Shown here piece by piece: positions 32,300-43,999 of a stretch of 64,000 nt of DNA; the first letter of the stretch is position 1; every line of letters starts with the position of its first letter. Location of the stretch: positions 18,898,591 to 18,962,590 of the forward strand of contig NC_065879.2 of the NCBI RefSeq assembly GCF_932274485.2. The letters are read 5' to 3'. The position numbers were made by a program, and so were the translations under genes. The notes beneath the pieces are model-generated. The model ran no database searches. It was given only the letters and a program-made list of their open reading frames with translations, and was not told where the DNA came from. Source of the DNA: Patella vulgata. Taxonomy: Eukaryota; Mollusca; Gastropoda; Patellidae.

Positions 32300-34200
32300 C
32301 TTCCTCACCTTATAGCATTGCCATAATCTAGAAAGCTCTTAATGTGGCACCTTTGGACTGTAGCTAGAGCCAATAAGTTCACTGTTATATAAGTGAGAAG
32401 CTTCAAAGATATACCTTCTAAGGCAAAAAAACAATTTAATATAATAGAAACACTCCAGGTTGCTACAAAAACAAGATTTTGGAGGATCAAGATTAAAAAT
32501 ACCTTCCAAAAAACGATAAATAATGGCATGGTTTCTGAACTTCCTGCTGCCTGAAACATTCAGAGTCTGAACAATTGCTGATCTGTAGGTGTTAGCAACA
32601 CTATAGGAATACTAGACAACGACAAATCACTCAAATAATTTGCAATATTTTCTACAGTGGGATCCAAAGGATCAATTTGTTTCCGATCTGCCTAAAAATT
32701 CTATCGTCTCAAGGCCAGATTATACTGTTTGTTAATTCCTGGTCTCCAGGACCTGAGAATAGTGTCAATAGCATGTTGTGATAGTCCTCTAGTGAACTAA
32801 ACGCAAGAGGTCCTTCCGTAGAAGTAAATGAATGGGGTTAGAAATTAGCATTGCTAAGAGTCTAGAATACCATACCGGTATTGGCCATCCTGGCACTATA
32901 ATTGTAGCATGGTCTCTGATTATTTGGTTGAGATACCGGTACTTGGCAACTACACTGAAACTTTCAGTGAGAAGAGGAAGATGTATTGGTGAAAATTAAA
33001 TCAACTCATCTTAAATACATCATATTCAAGAGCCAAACAAAATGGATCAGACTGTCAACTTTACAACTTGGTAAATAATCTGTGGTGTAAATAGATCTAT
33101 GTCCGGTACAGATAAAAGATTACATACCCTCTGAAAAATGTGCTTAATCAACTTCAATTCTGTGAAGTCAGAAAAATGTCTAGATAATGCATCTGTTATG
33201 CTATGAGACATAATTGATCTATAGATATTTAGCAGATAAATATTTCTAGAAGCACACCGGTACCAAATTTGTTTGCTTATTTTAAAACAATTTTAAATTC
33301 CCCAATATTATAAATATATGATAATTATAGGATATAGTGTTATCACATTGAACAAGTATAAGCGTATTAGATAAATTGCTGCACAATGATGTCCATCCAT
33401 AGAAAACTGCCAGCAGTTCAAGATAATTTATTGATATTCTGAACTATTCCAAAGCAGATAGATGTGAATATCATAAGGAGTGAGCACCCGATACATAAAG
33501 AGAAGCATCCAAAGTAAAGACACAAGAGTGGTCTAATATGGTTACCATTTTAAATGCTAATGTTATATGTAACCACCAGTTAAACTCAAACGTCATTGAG
33601 GGAAATACATTCTGTTTAACTTAAAGCTCTAGATTACTCTTTTATATAGGTAAAGGTACTAAAAGTATTGCTGTTCGTAGAAAAGGAACACAGTCCAATA
33701 AAATACTCTTTGTCTGATAGTGAGCTTGTTCGATGTTAATAAAGCTCTGGCCTTGGTTATGACTTTATCCTTCGTTGAGTAAGAGATCAGTAAATAAATG
33801 ACAATGAATAGTAAATTCTAAAAAATAATTTCTTTAGAAGGAAATCCTAGCTCTCGAAAATATCTTACAGCTTTCTGTGTGTAAAACCACATTCTTTTGC
33901 AGTGTTGATAGTGGAAAAGAAAAAATAGAATTGTCTGTAAAATATGTACAATGTATACACTGCCTGCGAAGGATTGCAAAATTTGATTTGAAAACTTTAA
34001 AAAGAACTCTTGGAGCTGAGGAAACTCTGAAACAGAGACATGTAATCTCAACCGTTTGATCTCAAATAAAATGTAAATATTATTTATGATGATCTTGACG
34101 AATATGAATAGAAAAAAGGCATCTTTTAGATCCATTAATGATAGAAAATCCTCTCTATGTATTATACTGATGGAAGCAAAGCATAAAGTTTCTTATGTAA
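32300..34200 (-). mobile_element. Old DIRS-like (tyrosine recombinase) retroelement fossil
   Basis: On the - strand there are, in order, a reverse transcriptase palm remnant (DLKDAFF near 34130), an RNase H remnant (ELLAVFYGW near 33420), the VPGWP-type motif that follows it in many such elements (near 32900), and a region like the N-terminal part of a tyrosine recombinase (near 32790-32600). This order fits DIRS-type elements. The copy is heavily decayed, with many breaks, and appears old. Its ends are not defined. Confidence 0.6.
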
Positions 34201-34319
34201 AATGTCCATAACTTATAAATATCTAAATTTTTCAGGTTTATAACAGGATGATAATCGTCAGTCTTTTTCTGTAACTAAAAAGATGTGTTTAATTATGTTC
34301 TCCTGATTTTGATTGTTTC

Positions 34320-34421
34320 TGTGTGTTTGAAGTATATGTTTGTGATATGCGCTTAGAAACACTTCACGTGTAATGAAGCGCTATATAAATCAAACAATAA
34401 TAATAATAATAATAATAATAT
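34320..34421 (+). mobile_element. 3' tail of a LINE or SINE with (AAT)n end
   Basis: TGTGATATGCGCTTAGAAAC ... GAAGCGCTATATAAATCAAA followed by an (AAT)n run is the usual shape of a retroposon 3' end that terminates in a short stem and simple repeat. Nothing upstream is recognisable. Confidence 0.5.
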
Positions 34422-35336
34422 TAGAAATAAACTGATTGGTATGAAAACCAGGGAATACCTGGACATAAAGCCTTCTTACTTAACATTAAATTAATCAACA
34501 AACTCCATCTGCTCTGAAATATACAGAGGTGGTTAGGCAAGCCAAGTTGAAAGGGTGGTTGAAGAAAACTCAAACCAGTACCCGCTAACTGTATTAAGAC
34601 TCCAGTTATCTGATGTCATGATAGACCAACTGCCTAAAAAGTATTCGAATTCTGGCTGGCTACAAAAGTATTACCTACAGGTGTTACTGTAGCTGGGTTG
34701 ATGCTGCCCTGAAAACGGAGGCCTGTAAAAGGATTGCTGCTTAGTACTCGACTCAACATGATTATCAAATAATACGTATAATTGATTGACTGATCTATAT
34801 AAAGTCGAATCGACTGGCCGATTGGAAGAACAGAGTGGGTGATATCAACGACTTAAATAGCGTTTAAGGGAATTCCTAAGTTTTAAAAGACAATTTCAAA
34901 TGGGTATTACCCTGGATCACTTACTGAATCAGCAATAGAATTTTTTGTATCTTAATTTTTTGACAGCAATGACAATAAGGGTGAAACACCAAAGCCTATT
35001 ATCTTCTGTATATCCTGAATAGCCGCATCTTGTGACTGTGCTTGACGTAGTGTCCAGTGTCCAGGGAGGTGCAACATACGGCCACATGCATTTGTAATTT
35101 TTCTTTTTAAATAGGGTCTTTAACAACCAGTTAATCTATCTCAACATGCTTCATGGTAACCATATTAACTAGTTTATAGATTAACGATCGAATCATTTAC
35201 TGCATTGTCACCCTGAAAAATGGGGGAAAAAACAAAATCACTGAACCCCTGGTCAGGACTGAAATCATTATACTGTTGATTCAGGGTCAAAAATTATGAA
35301 CCATTAGGTTCCATAGATTGGTCGTCAATGACCCCG
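34422..35336. other. Intronic non-coding stretch
   Basis: A - strand frame at 34929-35126 has no recognisable motif. No gene is supported. Confidence 0.4.
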
Positions 35337-35395
35337 TCTATAAGCCCAGTCGGAGAAGAACAGTAGAAGTTAAACCTCATTTCATTTCATTTTAT
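35337..35395 (+). mobile_element. SINE-1 3' end fragment
   Basis: TATAAGCCCAGTCGGAGAAG, AACAGTAGAAGTTAAACC and ATTTC pentamers match the last 60 bp of SINE-1. The 5' part is absent, as expected from incomplete reverse transcription or later loss. Confidence 0.65.
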
Positions 35396-35706
35396 TTCTC
35401 ATCAATGACATTATTATTAACATTGTTGTCTGTAAACAAAATCGTTAAAAATATAATATTTAATTGATTTTAAAATCATCCCTTCTTACGTAAGTGTTAT
35501 AAATTGGTAGGCTACTGTGTCATTTATTTCATTTTCATTTGACTATTGTCTATATAGTCATATATAAAGACTATTATTACTAAAACTACCGGTATAGGAC
35601 TTAGATGCATAACAAGCCTATATATCCATTTGTTGGCGGTAGAAGTAAAAGCATAATTATTTCCATTTATTCATTTATTTCATTTTCATTTGAAAAGACT
35701 ATTATA

Positions 35707-37168
35707 CTATTCAAAAAAAGTAGGGGATATTTGATTTTTAAGTGTTATTAAAGTCACCTAATGAAACTGACGAAGAAACAAATGACAAAATGAAATGAAG
35801 TTCACATTCATCGATTTATTCCAAATGATCGTTAGACTAAGTAAGGCACAGACTGACCATTATAAGGGTAAAATGATACCCGGGGTCAAACAACAAAGTT
35901 ACCACAGCATCACAACCAAGTCAGTAACGGGTAAATCCTCCTCTGTTTGCCAAACAAGCATTGATCCGACGTGGCATACTCCTAATGAGACGTCTAAGGT
36001 CATTTTGGTCCAGATTGTCCCATTCCTGTTGCAACGCAGCAGCAAGTTCTTGGACATTGGCAGGACGTTGTTGACGTTACCTCTGTCCAAGCATGTCCCA
36101 GACATGCTCGATGGGGGAGAGGTCGGGACTCAGTGCTGGCCAAGGTAATGTGGTGATGTTCTGTTGTTGGAGGTAACCTGTAACGATCCTGGCCCTGTGA
36201 CATCTTGCGTTGTCATCCTGGAAGATGAAACGGCGGCCATGACGTCGTGCGAACGGCACAACATGGACTGCCAAGATGTTGTCCCGGTAGTACTGGCCTG
36301 TAACACGCCCTGCAACAACATGTAAAGCCGTTCTTCCAGCAACAGTGATGCCTCCCCACACCATAACAGAACCACCCCCAAATCGATCATGTCTGATGAC
36401 GTTAACGTCTTGGAAGCGCTCGTTTCGACGACGCCACACCCTCCTACGTCTGTCCAAAAAATCAACAGTGAACCTTGACTCATCTGAAAACATCACATTG
36501 CTCCAGCGTTGATTATCCCAGTGCTGACGATCCCTACACCAACGACGTCTTGCCTGAATGTGATGATCTCTCAAACAAGGGATCACTCACTCTCACACCA
36601 GTGTCTGTTTGAAGACGAGCGCTGATCTGATTTGCTGTGATGACACGATTTCTCAAGGCCAAGGTACGGATAAATCGATCCTGGGCTTGAGTTGTCGCCC
36701 TTGGTCGACCTGAGCGTGGTCTGTCCTGTACAGATTGTGTATCACGGTATCTGGACCATAGCCTGCTTATCACAGACTGAGAAACATTCATCGTCCGCGC
36801 CACATCCGCCTGTGTTGTGCCGATCTGTAGCATGCCAAGGGCACGTAACCTTTCATTTTGGGTAAGCCGACGCATATCAAAATTTGTTTTCTGGTCACTA
36901 AAACAATTAAACTGATGTTTCCACCCTGGAATTCAATGCCACAATGACTGTAACATTCAAAGTCAGAGTCATGCAAATCTTGGGTTGGACCCCCATGATG
37001 ATCACAAGCATCACCTGCATTCCATGCGGTAGCTATTGGTGCGTTTGGGCGTCACATGTAACTGGAAATGTTTCTTCTGTTAGGTTCTATAGTGACTTTT
37101 TTCGTAGTCATTTGCATATTTTAGTATTATGCCCCCAAAATCAAATATCCCCTACTTTTTTTGAATAG
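35707..37168 (-). mobile_element. Tc1-like DNA transposon, copy C (internal deletion)
   Basis: The element is 1462 bp with 32-bp inverted ends and TA flanks, oriented opposite to copies A and B. It has the same 59-bp internal deletion as copy B, plus a private 6-bp loss near 36077 that turns CAGAGGTTACGTC into a CAGAGGTAA stop. Confidence 0.95.
35915..36875 (-). pseudogene. Tc1-like transposase, deleted
   Basis: On the - strand the DNA-binding half is open from 36875 and shifts frame at the shared deletion (near 36585). The catalytic half is open from 36586 to 36077 and keeps all three acids (FSDESRF, FQDDNARCH, SPIEHVWD), then stops early after MLGQR because of the private 6-bp loss. It therefore cannot make a whole enzyme. 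Confidence 0.93.
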
Positions 37169-38237
37169 TATATATTCAAAAAGAATGCGTCTTTTACAAA
37201 TTTCAATATAATCACAAATGGGTGATTATTGTCATGCTAAGATAGGTATTAATGGTTTGTATTTGAAAATCAAATTATACAAGCGAAACAACGTCCTTCT
37301 CAGATATTGCTTCTGCGAATATCATTTGATAATTTAGATGAACAGCATTAAACACCGTTTTGCTATGTTATCATTTTTTAATGACGGGGTGGGGAGTATA
37401 CTTAATTAGGGGATTGGATTGAGGGCTTATAGATACCATCTTATGTAGACTTAATGTGTGGTGCATTTATGGTCTTATAAAGCTCTATTCTTTCATAAAG
37501 CAATTAAATGCCAAGGGTATGCGACCGAGTTCTTCATTTATTTCCATTTATTAAGGGTGTAGTTATGGAAATATTGCGTATAACTGAAGCCGGTTTATTT
37601 CTGAATACCCAAAAAGGATTTATTCTGGCTTACTTAATGTTATATTAAAATAATGTCTCCAGATTTACTTCGTTCAGAAAATGAATTAGTGATTTATTGC
37701 AGAGGGTGTATTGCGTTAATTTTAATTTACATAGTAACGCGTCTGTATATCTTATTTCATGAATATATTGATATTAGAAATTTTAGAGGATTGCTTCGTT
37801 ACTTAGGCTGACCTTAAAAATATCTTTGTTTCGCCTAACGCGACCGACTAACTAAAACCACCCCCGACTTAAATTATTTTATTGCACTTTTCCACGATCT
37901 TTTTATTTTATTTTGTGTGTCAACCTGAAATATATCACAAGAGTTATTTCCCTTTACTATGGCTATGGTTTGATTCATTATTGAAACTGGTTGATCAAGA
38001 CGAAAGCGTCATAGGTGTCGCTTCTCAACAAAATGGTTGCAGACGAATACACGTCCATTCCCACGAAATGATTCTGCTTCTATGTCTGTGGTGCGTAGTT
38101 TTAAACATGACGACGATATTTTCAATATCCGTTTTCGAGAAAAATGAAGGCACAACCCGCAGTATCGTTAAAAACGTGTTGAAGGAGTTTCACACTTCAA
38201 GTTCGTGGCAAATCGTGTGCGAGTTGGGCATCACGAA
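37169..38237. other. Intronic stretch with one unplaced open frame
   Basis: A + strand frame at 37882-38310 contains MILLLCLWCVVLNMTTIFSI, which could be a signal peptide, followed by FEKNEGTTRSIVKNVLKEFH. It runs into an R333 fragment and the edge of a duplication, and no donor site is convincing, so it is not called as a gene. Confidence 0.3.
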
Positions 38238-38281
38238 AAATTCCTTTCGATATTCATGCATATCCGAACGTAACTTCCTGA
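38238..38281 (+). repeat. R333 monomer fragment at the duplication edge
   Basis: CCTTTCGATATTCATGCATA and CCGAACGTAACTTCCTGAA is a 44-bp piece of an R333 monomer. It stops exactly where the direct duplication 38282-39970 begins. Confidence 0.7.
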
Positions 38282-39970
38282 ATGCACAGGAAGCCTGTTC
38301 ATGGCCCTGAACCTGTGCAATTAACGATATGATTGGTTACTTTAAACCAAATGATGCAATTAGAATAATTCCACTCACGTGTAATTCTGGTGGTAAATTG
38401 TGACACATGTTTTGGTTTAAAAGCTCTTTTTATGTAATGTCAATTACAGACTAAGTTGATTTAGTGCACACTATATATGTGAATATGTTTGAAATTACTA
38501 ATCTTGCCAAAGATATTAATTAATGAAATATAAAGCCATCGTATTTCAAGAGCAAAAATTCTAGCAATATTTTTACATTCTGTGAATATTCCTTAGATGT
38601 AACCAATTGGTCACTGATAATGACGTCATTCTGGCAAAAATTATATTTTTGCAAATATATACATCAACAGATTTTTTAATATTCCCCACTGTTCATTACA
38701 TTATCGATATTCATAGAATTGCATTGCAGCAGATTGAATGGTAATCTGATTAAAACACAGATTCTATTTTGTTTCGTTTTTTATACGCCCACATTTTCAT
38801 GTGGCGACGGCATAATACGTCCACATGAAAATGTGGGCGTATAAAAATTGTTACCTCTATAGGGTCCACAATCTTGATATACCATATTTTTACGCTATTT
38901 GAGAACGAACGGCGTCCATTTTGTCTGTCAATTTTGGGCCGATTACCATGAAATTCGAACTCATTCATCCTTAGGGTGTAACGGTGATATGATAATATGT
39001 TTTTTTAAATCGGATAAAAATTATTACCTCTATAGGGTCCACAAGCTAAAAACACGATTTTTTGTACAATCAGGGGCCATAATATACCTTGATATACCAT
39101 ATTTTTACGCTATTTGAGAATGAACGGCGGCCATTTTGTCTGTCAATTTTGGGCCGATTTTCATGAAATTTGAAGTCATTCATCCTTAGGGTGTAACGGT
39201 GATATAATAATACGGTTTTTTAAATCGGATAAAAATTATGACCTCTATAGGGTCCACAAGCTAAAAACGCGACTTTTCGTACAATCAGGGGCCATAATTC
39301 AGGAAGTTACGGTCTGATATGCGCGAATATCGAAAGTAACCGAGATCTTTAGGTTATAAACTTACATTTCAAGTTTCAACAAAATCGGATAACCAGCGGC
39401 TGCCAGGCAGGATACGCCCACATTTTTGAGAGATGGATAGAGAACAAGATAACAAGAAAGTGATTTTTCCTGCAATCAAGGGCCATAATTCAGGAAATTA
39501 CAATTCGATATGCGCAAATATCGAAAGGAACTGAGATCTTTGGGTTATAAACTTACATTTCAAGTTTCAACAAAATCGGATAAAAAACGTGGGCGTATAA
39601 AAATTGTTACCTCTATAGGGTCCACAACCTTGATATACCATATTTTTACGCTATTTGAGAACGAACGGCGGCCATTTTGTCTGTCAATTTTGGGCCGATT
39701 ACCATGAAATTCAAACTCATTCATTCTTAGGGTGTAACGGTGATATAATAATACGGTTTTTTAAATCGGATAAAAATTATTACCTCTATAGGGTCCACAA
39801 GCTAAAAACACGATATTTTGTACAATCAGGGGCCATAATTCAGGAAGTTACGGTCCAATATGCGCGTTTTTACCTTGTATACCCTATAGAAGTCATAATT
39901 TTTATCCGATTTAAAAAACCGTTCTATTATATCACCGTTACACCCTAAGGTTGACCGAGTATGAGTTTCG
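38282..39970 (+). repeat. Direct duplication, unit 1
   Basis: Bases 38282-39170 match 45485-46374 with few differences, starting TGCACAGGAAGCCTGTTCAT and including about 500 bp of unique-looking DNA as well as R333 sequence. Bases 39505-39970 match 46850-47316. The pieces between have been rearranged in the R333 monomers. The units are in the same orientation about 7.2 kb apart and flank the transmembrane exon of gene 1. Confidence 0.88.
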
Positions 39971-40560
39971 TGAAAATCGGCCCAAAAATGGACGGCGGTC
40001 GTTCTCAAATAACGTAAAATTATGGTATATAAAGGTTGTGGACCCTACAGAGGTCTCATTTTTTATCCGATTTTGTTCAAACTTGAAATGTAAGTTTATA
40101 ACACAAAGATCTCGGTTCCTTTCAATATTCGCGCATATCGGACAGTAACTTCCTGAATTATGGCCCCTGATTGTGTTAATATATCACCGCTACTCCCTAA
40201 GGACGGCTGAGTTCGAATTTCGTAAAAATCGGCCCAAAACTGACAGACAAAATGGCCGCCCTTCATTCTCAAATGGCGTAAAATTAAGGTATATCAAGGT
40301 TGTGGACCCTATAGAGGTCACAATTTTTATCCGATTTTGTTGAAACTTGAAATGTAAGTTTATAACCCAAAGATCTCGGTTCCTTTCGATAATCGCGCAG
40401 ATCGGACTGTAACTTCCTGAATTATGGCCCCTGATTGTACGCAAAAACACATTTTTGGGCTTGTGGACCCTATATAGAGGTCATAATTTTTATCCGATTT
40501 AAAAAAACGTGTTAATATATCACCGCTACTCCCTAAGGACGGCTGAGTTCGAATTTCGAA
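38783..40560. repeat. R333 block 5, mixed orientation
   Basis: From 38844 to about 39860 monomers run on the - strand; from about 39880 they run on the + strand. At 38783-38843 two left ends face each other (TACGCCCACATTTTCATGTG ... CCACATGAAAATGTGGGCGT) with only about 18 bp between. A - strand right end (AACCAGCGGCTGCCAGGCAG) at 39399 joins monomer sequence at the usual junction. The block ends abruptly at about 40560. Confidence 0.85.
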
Positions 40561-40573
40561 TTTTTACCACTAG

Positions 40574-41028
40574 GTTTACTTTATCCCTATGTTCACATCA
40601 TCTATATGTTAAGGGGGGTTGGATGGCTGAATGGTTAGCGTGCGCGCGCTGTATCATAAAGTCTGTCATTGAGTCGACTGGTGTGGTTTCGAATCCCCGG
40701 TTGTACGTTAGTAGGGTCGCCTGTCCAACCTTGTGGGTTTTCTCCGGGTCCTCCGGTTTCCTCCCACTGCTAAAGACCCCTACGCGCAAGCGAATTATTG
40801 AAATAAAATTAAACCATATGTTAGTCCCGAAATGACCTAGTTTGTGTCGAGTGGACGTTAAACCCCATTTCTCTCTCTCTCTCTCTATATGTTAACTGTA
40901 TCCCTATGTTCACTGTTTCTCTATGTTCATTGTATCTCTATGTTTACTGTATCGCTATGTTCACTGTATCCTAATGTTCACTGTTTCTCTATGTTCACTG
41001 TTTCTCTATGTTCATTGTATCTCTATGT
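40574..41028. repeat. 17-bp minisatellite, split by SINE-2
   Basis: About nine copies of TATGTTCACTGTTTCTC and variants lie at 40885-41028, and two related units lie before the SINE at 40574-40612. The SINE therefore inserted into or beside an existing array. Confidence 0.8.
40602..40895 (+). mobile_element. SINE-2, full length with target duplication
   Basis: The body (40613-40884) starts with a tRNA-like region (GGATGGCTGAATGGTTAGCG; B box TGGTTTCGAATCCCC, closest by eye to Leu/Ser tRNAs). Its middle is TCGCCTGTCCAACCTTGTGG and its 3' part GTCCCGAAATGACCTAGTTT, with a (CT)n tail. The direct repeat CTATATGTTAA flanks it. Fragments lie at 8310, 10194, 10290 and 43071. Confidence 0.9.
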
Positions 41029-41152
41029 TGTCATGGCTTCGTTTATGAGGATCTTTCCTTGCTGGTACTGTAATCTTCTGCTCTCCCATTTTGTAATATA
41101 TTACTGCATGAAATTGAGGAAACCCTACGTCCATTTTCTCCCTATTTACAAG

Positions 41153-41453
41153 GAGCCGCGATGACTCAGTGACCTACAGGTCCCGGGTTCGATCTGGATG
41201 TTAGTCGAGAAAGTTCATCAGTATATTCCAGCATTTTTCCCCCTAGTCAGGGCTGAAGGACTAGGTGCCTGGCAAGAGACAACGTATAGTCGTTTGGGTG
41301 ACAGTAGTTCCAATACTTATTAAGAGTAGGCCGTAGTGCCGCTGTCCGGACAAAGTTTCCCTCATAACAAGCACACTGTATGGCATATGCCCGTCCTCAT
41401 TATCCCGGTCGGGCCAAAACAGTAGGATGTTAAACCCCATTTTAGTTGATTTC
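41153..41453 (+). mobile_element. SINE-1 copy just before the transmembrane exon
   Basis: It contains GAGCCGCGATGACTCAGTGA, B box GGGTTCGATCTGG, GTAGTGCCGCTGTCCGGACA and the GTTAAACCCCATTTTAG end. CTATTTACA before it and CTATTTATA after it look like a target duplication. Its end lies only about 18 bp before the gene 1 transmembrane exon, so it supplies most of the sequence in which the branch point and pyrimidine tract must lie. Confidence 0.85.
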
Positions 41454-41471
41454 TCTATTTATATATTATAG

Positions 41472-41578
41472 AAGAAGGAGGTGGGTCAATGGGAATAATA
41501 ATAGGAGCCGTAGTAGGCGTTGTTGCCGTAGCAGGTGCTGGAGTTGGTGGATTCTTCTTACTCAAGATGTTGAAAAAG
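41472..41578 (+). CDS. Gene 1, transmembrane exon
   Basis: The exon follows TTTATATATTATAG and precedes GTAACT. Entering in phase 1, which matches the mucin exon, it encodes EEGGGSMGIIIGAVVGVVAV and AGAGVGGFFLLKMLKK and leaves in phase 0. There is one clear membrane span of about 25 residues (GIIIGAVVGVVAVAGAGVGGFFLL) with GxxxG-type spacing, preceded by an acidic/Gly linker and followed by Lys, the positive-inside pattern of a type I protein. Confidence 0.75.
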
Positions 41579-43068
41579 GTAACTAACAGTCTAAACAAAA
41601 ACCCAAGCAGCCAAATTTCTTAGATTTATGTGAAAATAGAGGATTGAATTTTGCTGATCTTTTCAAAAGAGCCGAACCCTAACGAAACCCATCGACCACT
41701 CACCGAAGATTGAATTTTTTTTTAATCAACCATGTAAGAAAGTAAATTTAATATTGCATCAAAGTTAAAGATGCATTGTGCTAGAGCTAAATCTCCTATT
41801 GCAGACCTTTTTTATTACTTCAGATGTTATATTAACTATTATTTATACATCGATTCACATGACAAGCCTATAATCACCTCTGTAGACGATCGAATGGCCG
41901 AGATTTAAAAATTTAAATATAAAAATGGATTAGTCTCGATTGTGAAATACCGTTGCTATGATAGTAAACAATCTACTCTACATGACTTCGCTTTTTTTTT
42001 ATTATTTAGCATTAGAAATGTTGTAAAGATAAATAACCAGTTCACCAATAAAATGACGATATTTCGCCATGTGATATTTTCTCATATAATTATTGGTCGA
42101 AAATATTGACTTGAAAATATCGTACATATCTGGAAAAAATTTGTCTGCTATCGCCTGTTTTCAATGAAAAATTAGTGTTACAGTACGGGCATCGCGATGG
42201 TTTGACGGAACACAGTATTTCGGTGTTTTCTATCGTGGAATTCCCTGTTTATATACCGTGGGAATATCGAGTAACACAATAGCATTGCCTCAGTGTTGAA
42301 AATACGGTATAGACTTATAAGGGTTTTAATTATATTATGGCTAAACAAGTGGTTCTGATCGTTTATTTTACTTATAAGAAGTTTGTAAAATGAATTTAAC
42401 TAAAACTGCTTAAGCATTTCCCTAAATTTACATCGCTTACAATCGAACGATCTTCATTGCAGAACTTTTAACTTATAATGTAGTCACGTTCATGCAGTTT
42501 GGTTTTAATAACATAATTGCCCCGTGATAATCGCACGTAGGGCATTTTTCCGAGACGTATTGTCTTTCTATTGTTGGATTACCCCACGCCTCCAGGCTCC
42601 AACAACTCAACGTTACGAGAAAGCAGGTAGTGTCCACCTTACAACGGGTTGAATTGATTTATGGTTTATTTTATAATCTATAAGACAGTTTAGATCATAA
42701 TGCGTTACAATTCGCATTTTCGGATTCCGAGTTGATTCCTATACAGAATTCCGGGTGAAACGAAAGACGTTTGGACCACTGCTGCCGAACCGATTTTTAT
42801 AAAACTGAAAGTTAATGTTCTTACTACGATTTTTTTTTCTTTGCGTGTTCTCTGTTTTGGATGTGCATTATTTTTATATTTGTCTGTGATAATTATTGCA
42901 AATATAGTAGGATTATTATTAAGCTTATTTAACTTCTACTGTGCGAGTAAGGTAAGCACTTTCTGCGTATTGCAGAAATTTTTAATAACAGTCTAGTTCA
43001 TATGTAAGCGTTCAAAAACATGAGCCGAAAATGTAACGTTTCCTTATATTTGGAGTTGTTTAGATCCA
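41579..43068. other. Start of the last gene 1 intron, with a TTAA-MITE copy
   Basis: The donor is GTAACTAACAG. A MITE copy begins at 41765 (TTAAAGATGCATTGTGCTAG) and fades out by about 41985. The remainder to 43068 is unannotated. Confidence 0.5.
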
Positions 43069-43070
43069 AT

Positions 43071-43206
43071 GAGTAGGGTTGCCTGTCCAACCTCGTGGGA
43101 TTTCTCCGGGTCTTCCGGTTTCCACCCACTACTGTAGTACTAACTAATGAAATTGAACTATGTGTTAGTCCCGAAATGACCTAGTTTGTGTCACAGACGT
43201 TAAACT
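43071..43206 (+). mobile_element. SINE-2 3' part
   Basis: GAGTAGGGTTGCCTGTCCAA to GTCCCGAAATGACCTAGTTT matches SINE-2 without its tRNA-like head. It is fused directly to an R333 monomer at its 3' edge. Confidence 0.75.
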
Positions 43207-43548
43207 GTACGAAAAATCACGTTTTTATCCGGTTTTGATAAAATATATGATTATATCCCAAAGATCTCGGTTCCTTTTCGATAATGACACTTATCGGACC
43301 ATAACTTTTTAGATTATTACCCATGAGTGTACGAAATATCACTTTTCATATTTGTTTGTAGACAGTTTAGATTTCACATTTTTTATCCGATTTTGACGAA
43401 ACTTGAAATATTTGTTTTCATGCCAATGATCTCGTTTCCTCTCGATATACTGGCATGTATTGGACCGTAACTTTGTGGATTATGGCCCCTGATTGTGCCA
43501 AAAATCACGTTTTTAGATTGTGGGCCCTCTAGTGCTCACAATTTGTAT
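43207..43548 (+). repeat. R333 block 6, diverged
   Basis: Diverged leader-like and monomer sequence (GTACGAAAAATCACGTTTTT; CCGATTTTGACGAAACTTGA) without either terminus. It looks like an old copy. Confidence 0.7.
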
Positions 43549-43999
43549 ATGTTGTTTTAATATGAAAAAGAAGTTTAATAAAAGCCTATTTCACTGCAAA
43601 ATTAATAATAATAATAATCAATTTGTATAGCGCTGAGTGCGCCAGCTAACAGCTGCTTCGCGGCGCTCTTCATAATTAAAATAAATACAATGTAAAACAA
43701 ATAGTTCTAAAACATTAAAAAGTCAACATGTTCATAGTTTAAAAGCTATTTAAAAAGTTCGGTTTTTAAGATTTTTAAGAGTCTAGTTTGAAACAATGTT
43801 GTTTTTGTTCAGATTGATATGTTTTTTTTTCTGTTTCCACCGTGCTTATTTCGCACAAAAATTCTCATTGCATAATTTTGAGTGACTTAAAGATTAAAGC
43901 TATTTTGAAAAGTCGAATAAATATGCCGGGTAAAATGATTCCGAATTTTGTTTTCTGGGACTTTATAGCTCTGATTGAGAGAAACGAGCATTTTTTTTT
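43549..43999 (-). other. Intronic stretch with a reversed retroposon tail
   Basis: At about 43600-43690, read on the - strand, GCGCACTCAGCGCTATACAA followed by ATTGATTATTATTATTATTA resembles a retroposon 3' end. The rest is unannotated. Confidence 0.4.

Noticed and set aside
37882-38310. Open frame of 142 codons with a signal-peptide-like stretch
   Set aside because: Its end is R333 and duplicated DNA, it has no recognisable domain, and no donor site gives a sensible exon.
40613-40700. A tRNA-Leu or tRNA-Ser gene
   Set aside because: The A and B boxes are too far apart for a folded tRNA and the sequence belongs to SINE-2.
40889-41164. Open frame of 91 codons with repeated MFTVSLCSLY-like units
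   Set aside because: It is a translation of the 17-bp minisatellite; the period is not a multiple of three and there is no support for coding.
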